Shown: one piece after another, positions 8,430 through 17,107 of the stretch
Numbering within the stretch: position 1 is the stretch's first letter
Layout: each line of letters begins with the position of its first letter
Assembly (NCBI RefSeq): GCF_000972865.1
Contig: NZ_CP011144.1
Span: forward strand, 1,054,001-1,118,000
Source: Pseudoxanthomonas suwonensis
GTDB taxonomy: Bacteria; Pseudomonadota; Gammaproteobacteria; Xanthomonadales; Xanthomonadaceae
Direction: 5' to 3'
DNA length: 64,000 nt
Program-made: the position numbers and the translations under genes
The notes under the pieces: model-generated
The model's database searches: none
Seen by the model: only the letters and a program-made list of their open reading frames with translations
What the model was told of the DNA's origin: nothing

Positions 8430-9161
8430 ATGTTCCGCACTACGCGTTGGAGCCTCGTGATCGGAACCCGCGCCGACTCCGCCGACGGACGCGAGGCCCT
8501 GGACACCCTGTGCCGCATCTACCGCTCCCCGGTGACGGCCTACCTGCGTGCGCACGGCTATTCGCCCAGCGATGCCGAGGACATGACCCAGGCCTTCTTC
8601 GAGCAGCTCCTGCTTCGCCGGATGCATGCGGCAGCCGATCCGGAACGCGGACGCTTCCGTGCGTTCCTGCTCACCGCGCTCAAGCGCTTCCTGGTCAACC
8701 AGCACGAACGCGAGCAGGCGTGCAAGCGCGGTGGCGGCCTGCGGATGGTGGCCCTGGAGCCGGAGCCGGAGCCGGACCTGGCCGACGGACGCACCCCGAG
8801 CCCGGAAGAGGCATTCGAGCGCGACTATGCGCTGACGGTGATCGCCCGGGCCCTGGCCAGGCTGCGCGACGAAGCCGTGCACGCCGGCAAGGCCGACCTG
8901 TTCGACCAGGTCAGCGCTTTCCTGCTGGAGCCGCCGGACGCCAGCGAGTACACCGCCCTGGCCGAGAAGCTCGACCTGCGCCGCAACACCCTGGCCGTCG
9001 CCATCCACCGCCTGCGCAACCGGCTGCGCGACATGGTCCGGTTCGAACTCAGCGAAACCGTGGACGGACCCGATGGACTCGACGCCGAGATGGCGGCGCT
9101 GCGCAAGGCGCTCGCGGTCCGCCGGGCGCAACCGCGATACGCATACGACAGCACCGGATAG
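8430..9161 (+). CDS. ECF-type RNA polymerase sigma factor 1
   Basis: A 243-residue sigma-70 family protein with regions 2 and 4 only. It opens with FRTTRWSLVIGTRA, typical of the kinase-associated ECF groups. Region 2 spans about residues 25-95, with DAEDMTQAFFEQLL as the core-binding segment and FRAFLLTALKRFLVNQ after it. An acidic Pro/Glu linker follows, and region 4 spans about 130-205, with YTALAEKLDLRRNTLAVAIH as the helix-turn-helix. The start was chosen at the ATG behind GAGGGA; the frame extends far upstream without sigma similarity. No anti-sigma factor is adjacent. The next genes are a second sigma-like protein and a transmembrane Ser/Thr kinase, so phosphorylation-based control is plausible, as for ECF43-type EcfP/PknT. 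Confidence 0.88.
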   Translation: MFRTTRWSLVIGTRADSADGREALDTLCRIYRSPVTAYLRAHGYSPSDAEDMTQAFFEQLLLRRMHAAADPERGRFRAFLLTALKRFLVNQHEREQACKRGGGLRMVALEPEPEPDLADGRTPSPEEAFERDYALTVIARALARLRDEAVHAGKADLFDQVSAFLLEPPDASEYTALAEKLDLRRNTLAVAIHRLRNRLRDMVRFELSETVDGPDGLDAEMAALRKALAVRRAQPRYAYDSTG

Positions 9162-9196
9162 CCGCCGAGGTCCATGAAACGGGGGAGCGCTGGGCG

Positions 9197-9931
9197 ATGA
9201 CCGAAACCAGGATTCCGGAACACCCTGCCGCCGTGCGGTTCGCCGACACGCGCTGGACCCTGGTGGGTACGGCGGCGCGGGGCGAGCGCCTCGAGGCCAG
9301 GCGCGCGCTGCTCGAGCTGTGCCTGCAGTACTGGTATCCGGTCTACGCCTACCTGCGGCGATGCGGCCACGCGCCGCTCCTGGCCGAGGACATCGCCTGC
9401 GCGTTCTTCCGCGACCTGGTGCATTCACGGCTGCCGCTGGCATCGGTGCCGACGCAGACCCGCTTCCGGGATTTCCTGCTCGAGTCGTTGCACCACTTCC
9501 TGGCGACGGACTGGCGGCGGATGGAAAACCCGGGTGGGCCGGCCGACGCCCTGCAGGGACCTGCCATCGAGGATCTGGAAGCGCGGCACCGGCGCGAATC
9601 GCCGGCGGCGTCGGCTTCGCTCGCGTTCCATCGCGGCTACGCCCTGGAGCTGATCGCGAGCGCACACCGGCGCCTGTCACTGGAAGCGGCCCACGCCGGT
9701 CGCGGCCCGATGTACCAAGCACTGGCGCCGTTCCTCGCAACCCCGCCGGAGCCGGGCACGCTCGAGTCGCTCGCACAGCGGCTCTCGACCCGGCCGCTGG
9801 TGCTGGCCATCGCCCTCAAGCGCCTGCGCCAGCGGTTCCAGGAACTGGTCCACGACGAACTCGCGCAGACGGTCAGCGATGCGGCCGGGCTCGAACGCGA
9901 GCGGCTCGAACTGCTGGCGGTGCTGCAATGA
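9197..9931 (+). CDS. ECF-type sigma factor 2 (diverged paralogue)
   Basis: A 244-residue protein with the same layout as the preceding sigma factor: FADTRWTLVGTAARG at the N-terminus, a region-2-like part containing LAEDIACAFFRDLV and RFRDFLLESLHHFLATDWRR, a linker, and a region-4-like C-terminus ending RLSTRPLVLAIALKRLRQRF. Identity to sigma 1 is low, and the usual DAED..Q motif is altered (no Asp before Ala, Cys for Gln). It may be an active sigma factor of different specificity or a sigma-like regulator. The start at 9197 has GGGGGAG upstream. Its TGA overlaps the kinase ATG (ATGA at 9928-9931), showing translational coupling. Confidence 0.8.
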   Translation: MTETRIPEHPAAVRFADTRWTLVGTAARGERLEARRALLELCLQYWYPVYAYLRRCGHAPLLAEDIACAFFRDLVHSRLPLASVPTQTRFRDFLLESLHHFLATDWRRMENPGGPADALQGPAIEDLEARHRRESPAASASLAFHRGYALELIASAHRRLSLEAAHAGRGPMYQALAPFLATPPEPGTLESLAQRLSTRPLVLAIALKRLRQRFQELVHDELAQTVSDAAGLERERLELLAVLQ

Positions 9932-12900
9932 GTACCACCCGCGACGGCCCGCAACACCCGGATCCCGCGGCGATCGCCGCGCTGGCGTCGCTGGCGTTCG
10001 GCTCCTCCGGCGTCCGCACCGCGGTGGCGGGAACGGCCACGCGCCACCTGGCCTTCCTCCCGATCGAGGCCCTCGAGCTGGACCTGTCCGATCCGGAACA
10101 GCGCGACTTCGGCGACTACGAGCTGCTGGAACGGCTGGGCGCCGGTGGAATGGGCGTGGTGTACCGGGCGCTGCAGAAGAGCCTGGACCGCGAGGTGGCG
10201 CTGAAGCTGCTGTCGGCCGGTCCCTGGGCCTCGGCGGATTTCATCGAGCGCTTCCGGCGCGAGGCGCAGTCGGCCGCCCGGCTCGAGCACCCGAACATCG
10301 TCGCCATCCACGAGATCGGCAGCCGCGACGAGCTCAACTACTTCTCGATGGCGCTGGTGCGCGGGCCCAACCTGGCGCAGCTGCTGGAGCGCGACGGCGC
10401 CCTGCCCGCGTGGCAGGCCGCGCGTCTGATGCGCACGATCGCCGAAGCCCTGCACTACGCGCACCGGCTGGGCGTGCTGCACCTGGATCTGAAGCCGGGC
10501 AACGTGCTGATCGATCCGCAGGGCGAGCCGCAGGTGGCCGACTTCGGCCTGGCCCGGCGCATCGACAGCACCCTGGCGATCGACGGCGACGAAGTCTCCG
10601 GCACGCCGAGCTACATGGCCCCGGAGCAGATCGAGCTCAAGCGGGCGCGGCTGAGCGTGGCCACCGACATCTACGGCCTCGGCGCGATCCTCTACGAACT
10701 GCTCACCGGGCATCCGCCGTTCGACGCGCCCACGCCGAAGGAAATCCTCGCGCTGGCGCTGAACGGCACGATCCGCCGGCCGCGGCGCTACCGCGCCGAC
10801 ATCCCGGAGGACCTGGAGGCGATCTGCCTGAAGTGCCTGGCGCGCGAACCGGGCGAGCGCTATCCGAGCGCGCAGGCGCTGGCCGACGACCTGGGCCGGT
10901 TCCTGGAGGGCCGCGCGGTCAGCGTGCGCCCGCTTTCGGCGCCGCAGCGGCTGGCCCGCTGGGCGCGCCGCGAACCCAGGCTGGTCGGCGCGCTGGCGAT
11001 GGGCCTGCTGGCGCTGCTGACCGGACTGGCGGCCGCGCTGGTCCAGCGCGAGCGCGCGCTCGAAAGCGCCACCGCGGCCCGCGAGCAGACCTGGGCCACG
11101 CGCGCCGACGCGGCATGGCGCCTGGTGCAGCAGGGACGCGGCATCGATGCGAAGGCGCTGCTGCTGGACAACCTGGCCGAGCTCGAGGCGCAGGGCGACG
11201 GCGATGGCGCCAGGCTCGAACGCCTGCGCCTGGGAACGCTGGCGGAGAACGGACCGCGTCTGATCGACGCCATCGCCACCGGCGTGTCCGGCCGTGCGGT
11301 GGACATCGATCCGGCCGGCGAGCGCGTGGCGGTGATCGGCCTGGACGAACAGGTGCACCTCTACGACGTGGCCGACGGCCGCCGGTCCTGGCTGACTGCG
11401 ACCGCCCACGAGGCCGGCTTCCGCGCGCAGGGCCTGCCGCCGACCCGGGTCCGGTTCAGCGCCGACGGCCGCTACCTGGTGAGCGCCACCTTCGAACCGG
11501 GGACCTTCCTGATTCCGCACGGCCGCAACAACGTACTGCTCGATGCGCGGGACGGCCGCCTGGTCATGCCGCCCGAGGACCGCTTCCCGGACCGGCTCGA
11601 TGCCACCTTCGGCTCGGATGGCCGCTACGCGGTGCTGCGCGACCGCAACGGCCACGCCCAGTATTTCCGCGTCGAAGGCTGGGAACCCCAGGGACCCAGG
11701 TTGCCGATGCCGAGCATGGCCGGAAGCTGGATGGTGGGCGACGACGGCCGCTTCGTCGCGCGCAGCGCCAACCACCGGATCGAGCTGCTGGACACCGCCA
11801 CGTTCGAACCCAGGTTCGCGCACCAGTTCGATACGGCCGACGGGCCCAGCCACTGGGCGGCGCAGCCGGGCGGCTCGCTGCTGGCGCTCGGGCACCTGGA
11901 CGGCAGCGTGCGGCTGCTCGACAGCATCAGCCTGGCCATGCGCGAGCTGCGTCCGGCACCGCCGGCCGGGATCAGCGCGCTGGCCTTCAGCAACGAGGGC
12001 GACTTGCTGCTCGCCGCCACCCGCGGGCACGTGTTCGTGTGGGACGTCGCCACCGGCCACGGCGGCATGCTGCCCGCCACCCGCCAGCTGGATGCCATGC
12101 GCCTGCAGGCCGACTCGGCGACCGGCACGGTGTTCGCGCTGGCGCCGGACGACGCGATGCTGTGGCGGCTGGCCGACGCGCCAAGCGGTGCCTTCGACAT
12201 GCGCGCGCGCGTCATGAACGCGCGCATGCTGGTCACCCAGTTCGGCTTCGGCAACCCGCTCCCGCGCAACGCCGCGGCCTATGCGCCGGCCGCCAACCTC
12301 GCCGCCAGCCTCGAACGCAACGGCGAACTGCGCCTGTGGCGCTGGCGCGATCCGCGCCCGCTGCCTGGCCGCGCGCCGGGACAGACCACCGAGACGCTGT
12401 ATTTCGACGGCCGCCATGCCGCGATCGTGGAAGGCGGTACCGTCCGGATCGTCGACGTCGCCGACGGACTCGACGCGGCGCCGGCACTCGTGCATCCCGG
12501 CCCGGTCTCTCTGGCATCGTTCACGCCCGATGGCGCCACGCTGGTCACGGTCAGCGGACGCGAACTGCGCATGCTCGACTGGCGCGCCGGCAAGGAGCGC
12601 CATCCGCCCGTGCTGCTGGCCGACTCGCCGCTCCGCGTCGCGATCGGCCCCGACTCGACGATCCTGCTCGCCACCACCGGCGCCTACGTCGAAGGCCGCT
12701 TCCGGGAGCTGGCCTCGAGCTTCGACCTGCGCGACGGCAGCGTCCTGGCGCGGGATGTGCCACTGCCCGGGCCGCTGGCGGGCCTGCGCTTCAGCCCCGA
12801 CGGCCGCCACCTGGTCCACTGGCGCTACGGGGAACTGGAAGTGCGCGATGCCGCCAGCCTGCAGCCGGTCGCCGCGCCGGCGCGGTTCGGCCCGGACATG

Positions 12901-14277
12901 GCCGCCGCACGCGACGCCCCGGAGGCGGGGACGCCACAGGCCAACGCCCTGCACCAGCCCGGCGAAACCCCGGTTTTCGATGCCGCGGTATCGAACGACG
13001 GTTCGCGCGTCACCCTGCTGCTGTACGGCAGCGAGCCGGACAAGCCCAGGCTGGTCCAGGTCCACGCGCGGACGCAGGAAATCCTGCGTTCGCAGCCGCT
13101 CCCGTTCGGGGTGTACTCGCGGCTGTGGCCGAGGGGGGACGCCTACGACTTCGGCATCTGGACCGGCGCATCCGGCGCGGCCCACTTGATGGACAGCGAC
13201 GGCCGAAGCCGCCCGCTGTCACTGGCCGGCGGAACCCAGCTGGTGGCCCAGGCCACCAGCCGGGACCAGCGCTGGGTGGCCGCCGGCAGCAAGACCGGGG
13301 TCGCGCTCGCCGAGCGGGGGAGCGGGCGGTGGGCATCCGCTCCGTTGGTCGCGCACCTGGCCGCGGGCGACGGCATCACCCAGCTGGCCTTCGCCGCCGA
13401 CGGCAACAGCCTTCTCGCACGCACCCAGTACGGCGCGTGGATCTGGTGGCCGCTGGTGCCGGATGCGCGGCCGACGCAGCGGATATCGCGCCATCTCGCC
13501 TACCTGACCGCCACCGCCTCCGAACGCGCGCCCATCGCCTCGCCCATGGAAGCGGGCGAGCGGCGGGAGCTGCGCGAAACCGATCCGGGCACGCACAGGC
13601 GCTCGGCGGGAGCGCCCGCGACCGTGGAACTGGCCACGCACGCCGCCACGCGGGACCGGTCCGGAGGGATCCCCATCGACCTGACGGCTGCCGTCAACCG
13701 TCCAACCGATGCGTTCGACCTGACCGCCATCGAAGGCGACCTCGGCCTCGCCGGCGTGCCAGCCGGGAGCCAGCGCCTGCTCGGCGTCGATTTCGACATC
13801 GCGGGCGTGGTCGCCCTGCGCATGCCGGAAGCCCCGCAGCCATCGCTCGGACTGCCGGCCTCGTCGCCGGAGGTGCCGTTCGCGGCGTCGCGCATCGCCG
13901 CGGTCCACGTGCTGCTCGGCGGCTGCTGCCCGTTGCCGGCCAAGCCGGACGGCCCCTACGCCTACCTCAACCTGCGCTATGCCGATGCGACATCCGCGCG
14001 GATTCCGATCGTGCATCGCACGCACATGTGGTTCTTCGGCGGGGACCCCGGGGACGGCGAGCATGCGAGGATCGCCTGGGTGGCGACGTTCCCGTCGGGC
14101 GACATGATCTACCTGTACGGGCCGCGCCTGGAAAACCCGCACCCGGAGCGGGAGGTGGTCGCGCTCTCGTTCGAGGCGTCCGAGTACTTCGCCAGCAGCC
14201 CGCTGGTGTTCGCCGCGACCGCCGAACCGGCGCACGACGCGGCCGGATCGCTGCCGCCCGGCATGGCGCCGCCATGA
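9928..14277 (+). CDS. Transmembrane Ser/Thr protein kinase with periplasmic beta-propeller
   Basis: 1449 residues. A 60-residue N-terminal extension precedes a Hanks-type kinase domain (about 64-330): LGAGGMGVVYRA glycine loop, K93 in VALKLL, HLDLKPGNVL with D187, DFGLAR at 205-210, GTPSYMAPEQ activation-loop end. A single membrane segment lies at about 352-372. About 900 residues of WD40/PD40-like blades follow (repeated FS.DGRYLV, DGSVRLLDS, FTPDGATLVTVSG), placing a propeller in the periplasm. A last domain of about 190 residues contains RLLGVDFDIAGVVALR, LNLRYADATSARIPIV and ENPHPEREVVAL. It resembles beta-sandwich domains that end sigma-linked kinases in Planctomycetes and Verrucomicrobia. 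It overlaps both neighbours by ATGA and probably reports an envelope signal to the sigma factors. Confidence 0.88.
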   Translation: MSTTRDGPQHPDPAAIAALASLAFGSSGVRTAVAGTATRHLAFLPIEALELDLSDPEQRDFGDYELLERLGAGGMGVVYRALQKSLDREVALKLLSAGPWASADFIERFRREAQSAARLEHPNIVAIHEIGSRDELNYFSMALVRGPNLAQLLERDGALPAWQAARLMRTIAEALHYAHRLGVLHLDLKPGNVLIDPQGEPQVADFGLARRIDSTLAIDGDEVSGTPSYMAPEQIELKRARLSVATDIYGLGAILYELLTGHPPFDAPTPKEILALALNGTIRRPRRYRADIPEDLEAICLKCLAREPGERYPSAQALADDLGRFLEGRAVSVRPLSAPQRLARWARREPRLVGALAMGLLALLTGLAAALVQRERALESATAAREQTWATRADAAWRLVQQGRGIDAKALLLDNLAELEAQGDGDGARLERLRLGTLAENGPRLIDAIATGVSGRAVDIDPAGERVAVIGLDEQVHLYDVADGRRSWLTATAHEAGFRAQGLPPTRVRFSADGRYLVSATFEPGTFLIPHGRNNVLLDARDGRLVMPPEDRFPDRLDATFGSDGRYAVLRDRNGHAQYFRVEGWEPQGPRLPMPSMAGSWMVGDDGRFVARSANHRIELLDTATFEPRFAHQFDTADGPSHWAAQPGGSLLALGHLDGSVRLLDSISLAMRELRPAPPAGISALAFSNEGDLLLAATRGHVFVWDVATGHGGMLPATRQLDAMRLQADSATGTVFALAPDDAMLWRLADAPSGAFDMRARVMNARMLVTQFGFGNPLPRNAAAYAPAANLAASLERNGELRLWRWRDPRPLPGRAPGQTTETLYFDGRHAAIVEGGTVRIVDVADGLDAAPALVHPGPVSLASFTPDGATLVTVSGRELRMLDWRAGKERHPPVLLADSPLRVAIGPDSTILLATTGAYVEGRFRELASSFDLRDGSVLARDVPLPGPLAGLRFSPDGRHLVHWRYGELEVRDAASLQPVAAPARFGPDMAAARDAPEAGTPQANALHQPGETPVFDAAVSNDGSRVTLLLYGSEPDKPRLVQVHARTQEILRSQPLPFGVYSRLWPRGDAYDFGIWTGASGAAHLMDSDGRSRPLSLAGGTQLVAQATSRDQRWVAAGSKTGVALAERGSGRWASAPLVAHLAAGDGITQLAFAADGNSLLARTQYGAWIWWPLVPDARPTQRISRHLAYLTATASERAPIASPMEAGERRELRETDPGTHRRSAGAPATVELATHAATRDRSGGIPIDLTAAVNRPTDAFDLTAIEGDLGLAGVPAGSQRLLGVDFDIAGVVALRMPEAPQPSLGLPASSPEVPFAASRIAAVHVLLGGCCPLPAKPDGPYAYLNLRYADATSARIPIVHRTHMWFFGGDPGDGEHARIAWVATFPSGDMIYLYGPRLENPHPEREVVALSFEASEYFASSPLVFAATAEPAHDAAGSLPPGMAPP

Positions 14278-17075
14278 CCCTCGCCCCGCCCTTGGTGCTG
14301 GCCCTGGCGCTGCACGATCCGGCCGCCACCGGCGGCGATGCCACGCCCGGCAGCACCACCGCCACGCTGCAGACCGTCGAGGTCACCGGCAGCCATATCC
14401 GTCGGGTCGAGTTCGAGACCGCGCATCCGCTGCTGGTGCTGGACCGCGAGCGGCTGCGGCGCACCGGCCTGAACACCCTGGGCGAGGTGCTGCAGCAACT
14501 GCCGCAGCACGTCGCCGGCCTCAACACCGATTTCAACAACGGCGGCAACGGCGAGACCTACGTCGACCTGCGCAACCTCGGCTCCTTCCGCACTCTGGTG
14601 CTGCTCAACGGCCGCCGCTACGTCGCCGGCATCGACGGATCGGTGGATGTCAGCAGCATCCCGCTGGCGATCGTCGAGCGCGTGGAGGTGCTGACCGACG
14701 GCGCGTCGGCGATCTACGGCTCCGACGCGATCGGCGGCGTGGTCAACATCATCACCCGCAACGACTACGACGGGATGGAGGCCGGCGCCCAGTACGCCAC
14801 CAGCGAATACGGCGACGGCCAGCGCCGCGCCGCCGACTTCAGCTGGGGCCATGACGGGGAGCGCGGCGGCGTGGCGGCCAGCCTGTCCTATGCCGACCAG
14901 CAGCCGGTCTGGGCAGGCGACCGTGCGATTTCGTCGGTCCCGGTCTATGGCCTGCCTGCCAACGACGTGCTGGGCCGGGCATCGTTCCTCACCCCGGACG
15001 GCAGTTTCGCCTTCGGCCCCGGCGGCAACCTGCGGCCCGACGGCCGCCCCGGCCGCACGACCTGGGACGCGGCCATCGGCGACTACCGCCCGTTCAATCC
15101 ACGGCAGGACTCCTACAACTACGCCCCCGAGAACTACCTGCGCACGCCCTACCAGCGGCTTTCCCTGTTCGCGACGGCGCAGCGGACGCTGCCCGGAGAG
15201 GCGAGCCTGCGCGCCGGCCTGCTGCTGCAGCGCCGCCGTTCGGCCCAGGAACTGGCGCCCACGCCGATCGTCCAGTACGGCGGCGGGAATCCCGGCGATG
15301 CGAACATCTCCAGCGAAAGCCTGTACAACCCGTTCGGCCAGCCGGTCACCCAGTTCAGCTTCCGCCCCCTGAACCAATCGCGGCGAAAGGAACAGGATGC
15401 GCTGAGCCACAACGCCTCGGTCGGACTGGAGGGCGTGCTGACGCTGGGGTCGCAACCGCTGGACTGGCGGTTCGACCTGGTCGACGCACGCGCCCGCATC
15501 GACCACGGCTACAACGGCGGCTACGACCTCCGGCGCCTGGCTGCGGGCATCGGCCCCTCGTTCCTCGATGCCCAGGGCAGGCCGCGTTGCGGCACGCCGT
15601 CCAGCCCGGTCGCGGACTGCCTGCCGCTGGACTTCCTGCATGGCCGCGACGGGTTCACGGATGCGATGTTCGACTACCTCAAGGTGGACGGGGAAGCATG
15701 GCTGCGCGAGGAGCGCGGCCTGCGCGACGCCACCTTCGCCGTCAGCGCCGCCCCGTTCCGCCTGCCCGCCGGCCAGTTGGCCATGGCAGCCGGCCTGGAG
15801 TGGCGCGAGGAGCGCGGGCGCATCACGATGGACCCGCTGCTGGCCGACGACCGTTTCGATTTCGGCGGATTCGGCGCCGACCCGGTCGACAGCCGGATCC
15901 GCGTGCGCGAAGCCTGGCTCGAACTGGACCTGCCGCTGCTGGCCGGAAAGCCGTGGGCCGAAGTGCTGTCGCTCAGCCTGGCCGCGCGCCATTCCCGCTA
16001 TTCGAGCTTCGGCGCCACCACCAACGGCAAGCTGGGTGCGGTCTGGCGCCCGCACGCCGGGCTGCTGCTGCGCGGCACCTGGTCCAGCGGCTTCCGTGCC
16101 CCATCGCCCAGCGAACTGTACGGATTCAGCGGCATGACCCAGCTGCCCGCCATGGCCGCGGCGCTGGATCCCTGCCTGGTCCCCGCCAATCCGGCCGTCG
16201 CGGCGCGCTGCCATGCCGACGGCGTACCGGCCGACGGTTTCGATCCGCCGATGGGCCCCAGGGTCCAGTTCGGCTCCAATCCCGGACTGCAGCCCGAGCG
16301 CGCGCGAAACCGCAACCTGGGGGTGGTATGGAGCCCCGATCCGGTCCCGGGACTGGGCCTGAGCCTGGACTGGTGGCGGATCCGGCTGTTCGACACCATC
16401 GCCGAGATCCCGATCATGCAGTTGCCGGCCATGTGCTACCTGCAGGGACTGGCCGGCGCCTGCCAGCAGCTGGCCCGCGACCCGGCCACCGGCACGCTGA
16501 CGGAAATCGACGGACGCCTGCGCAACTACGGCACCTACGAACTGGAGGGCTACGACGTCTCGGCGTCCTATCGTCGCGACCTGCCCTGGGGCCGGCTGCA
16601 ACTCCGCTGGGACAGCGTGTACCTGGACCGCTTCCTCTCGGAGGTGCCGGTGGGCGCGCCGCCCACCCAGTCGGCGGGCAACTACTTCATGCTCGATCCC
16701 GGCTGGCGCCTGCGCTCGGTACTCTCGCTGGACTGGGACCGCGAACGGCTCGGCGCCACCTTGCGCCTGCGCCATTATTCGCCGCTCGACGAAAGCTGCG
16801 TGACGCCCACCGTGGCCGGTCGTCCCGAGCTGTGCAGCGGCGGCGTCGACCAGGATCCGGCGTTCCCAGGCCAGCCCGTGCACGTCATCGCCGCGCGGAC
16901 ATATACCGACCTGCAACTGCGCTGGCGCTGGGGAGCCGCGCAGTTCGCCCTGGGCGTGAACAACGCCTTCGACCTCGATCCGCCGGTGTCGTACGACGCC
17001 TATGCGAACTCCTACGATCCCAGCTACGACATCCCCGGCCGCTTCTGGCACATGAGCTATCGCCAGCGCTTCTGA
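14274..17075 (+). CDS. TonB-dependent receptor coupled to the kinase operon
   Basis: A 933-residue outer-membrane receptor. After a short hydrophobic N-terminus (MTLAPPLVLALALHD, a weak signal peptide without basic residues) comes VEVTGSHIRR, a TonB-box-like start. The plug domain contains TYVDLRNLGSFRTLVLLNGR and VEVLTDGASAIYGSDAIGGV. A 22-strand-type barrel follows, with WSSGFRAPSPSELYG and a C-terminal Phe (YRQRF). There is no N-terminal STN/FecR-interacting domain, so it is not a Fec-type transducer. Its ATG overlaps the kinase TGA (ATGA at 14274-14277). It is therefore the last gene of the sigma-sigma-kinase-receptor operon and either imports the signal molecule or is itself the product needed when the signal is sensed. 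The substrate is unknown. Confidence 0.9.
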   Translation: MTLAPPLVLALALHDPAATGGDATPGSTTATLQTVEVTGSHIRRVEFETAHPLLVLDRERLRRTGLNTLGEVLQQLPQHVAGLNTDFNNGGNGETYVDLRNLGSFRTLVLLNGRRYVAGIDGSVDVSSIPLAIVERVEVLTDGASAIYGSDAIGGVVNIITRNDYDGMEAGAQYATSEYGDGQRRAADFSWGHDGERGGVAASLSYADQQPVWAGDRAISSVPVYGLPANDVLGRASFLTPDGSFAFGPGGNLRPDGRPGRTTWDAAIGDYRPFNPRQDSYNYAPENYLRTPYQRLSLFATAQRTLPGEASLRAGLLLQRRRSAQELAPTPIVQYGGGNPGDANISSESLYNPFGQPVTQFSFRPLNQSRRKEQDALSHNASVGLEGVLTLGSQPLDWRFDLVDARARIDHGYNGGYDLRRLAAGIGPSFLDAQGRPRCGTPSSPVADCLPLDFLHGRDGFTDAMFDYLKVDGEAWLREERGLRDATFAVSAAPFRLPAGQLAMAAGLEWREERGRITMDPLLADDRFDFGGFGADPVDSRIRVREAWLELDLPLLAGKPWAEVLSLSLAARHSRYSSFGATTNGKLGAVWRPHAGLLLRGTWSSGFRAPSPSELYGFSGMTQLPAMAAALDPCLVPANPAVAARCHADGVPADGFDPPMGPRVQFGSNPGLQPERARNRNLGVVWSPDPVPGLGLSLDWWRIRLFDTIAEIPIMQLPAMCYLQGLAGACQQLARDPATGTLTEIDGRLRNYGTYELEGYDVSASYRRDLPWGRLQLRWDSVYLDRFLSEVPVGAPPTQSAGNYFMLDPGWRLRSVLSLDWDRERLGATLRLRHYSPLDESCVTPTVAGRPELCSGGVDQDPAFPGQPVHVIAARTYTDLQLRWRWGAAQFALGVNNAFDLDPPVSYDAYANSYDPSYDIPGRFWHMSYRQRF

Positions 17076-17107
17076 GCCGCGCCGGGGCGATGCCGCCGGC
17101 GATGGTG

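Noticed and set aside
9637..13185. 1182-codon open frame antisense to the kinase gene
   Set aside because: Composition is typical of a high-GC shadow frame; the plus strand carries an intact Hanks kinase with all catalytic motifs.
14274..17075. Receptor as part of a Fec-type sigma/anti-sigma system
   Set aside because: There is no N-terminal STN domain on the receptor and no FecR-like anti-sigma gene; the kinase takes that place.
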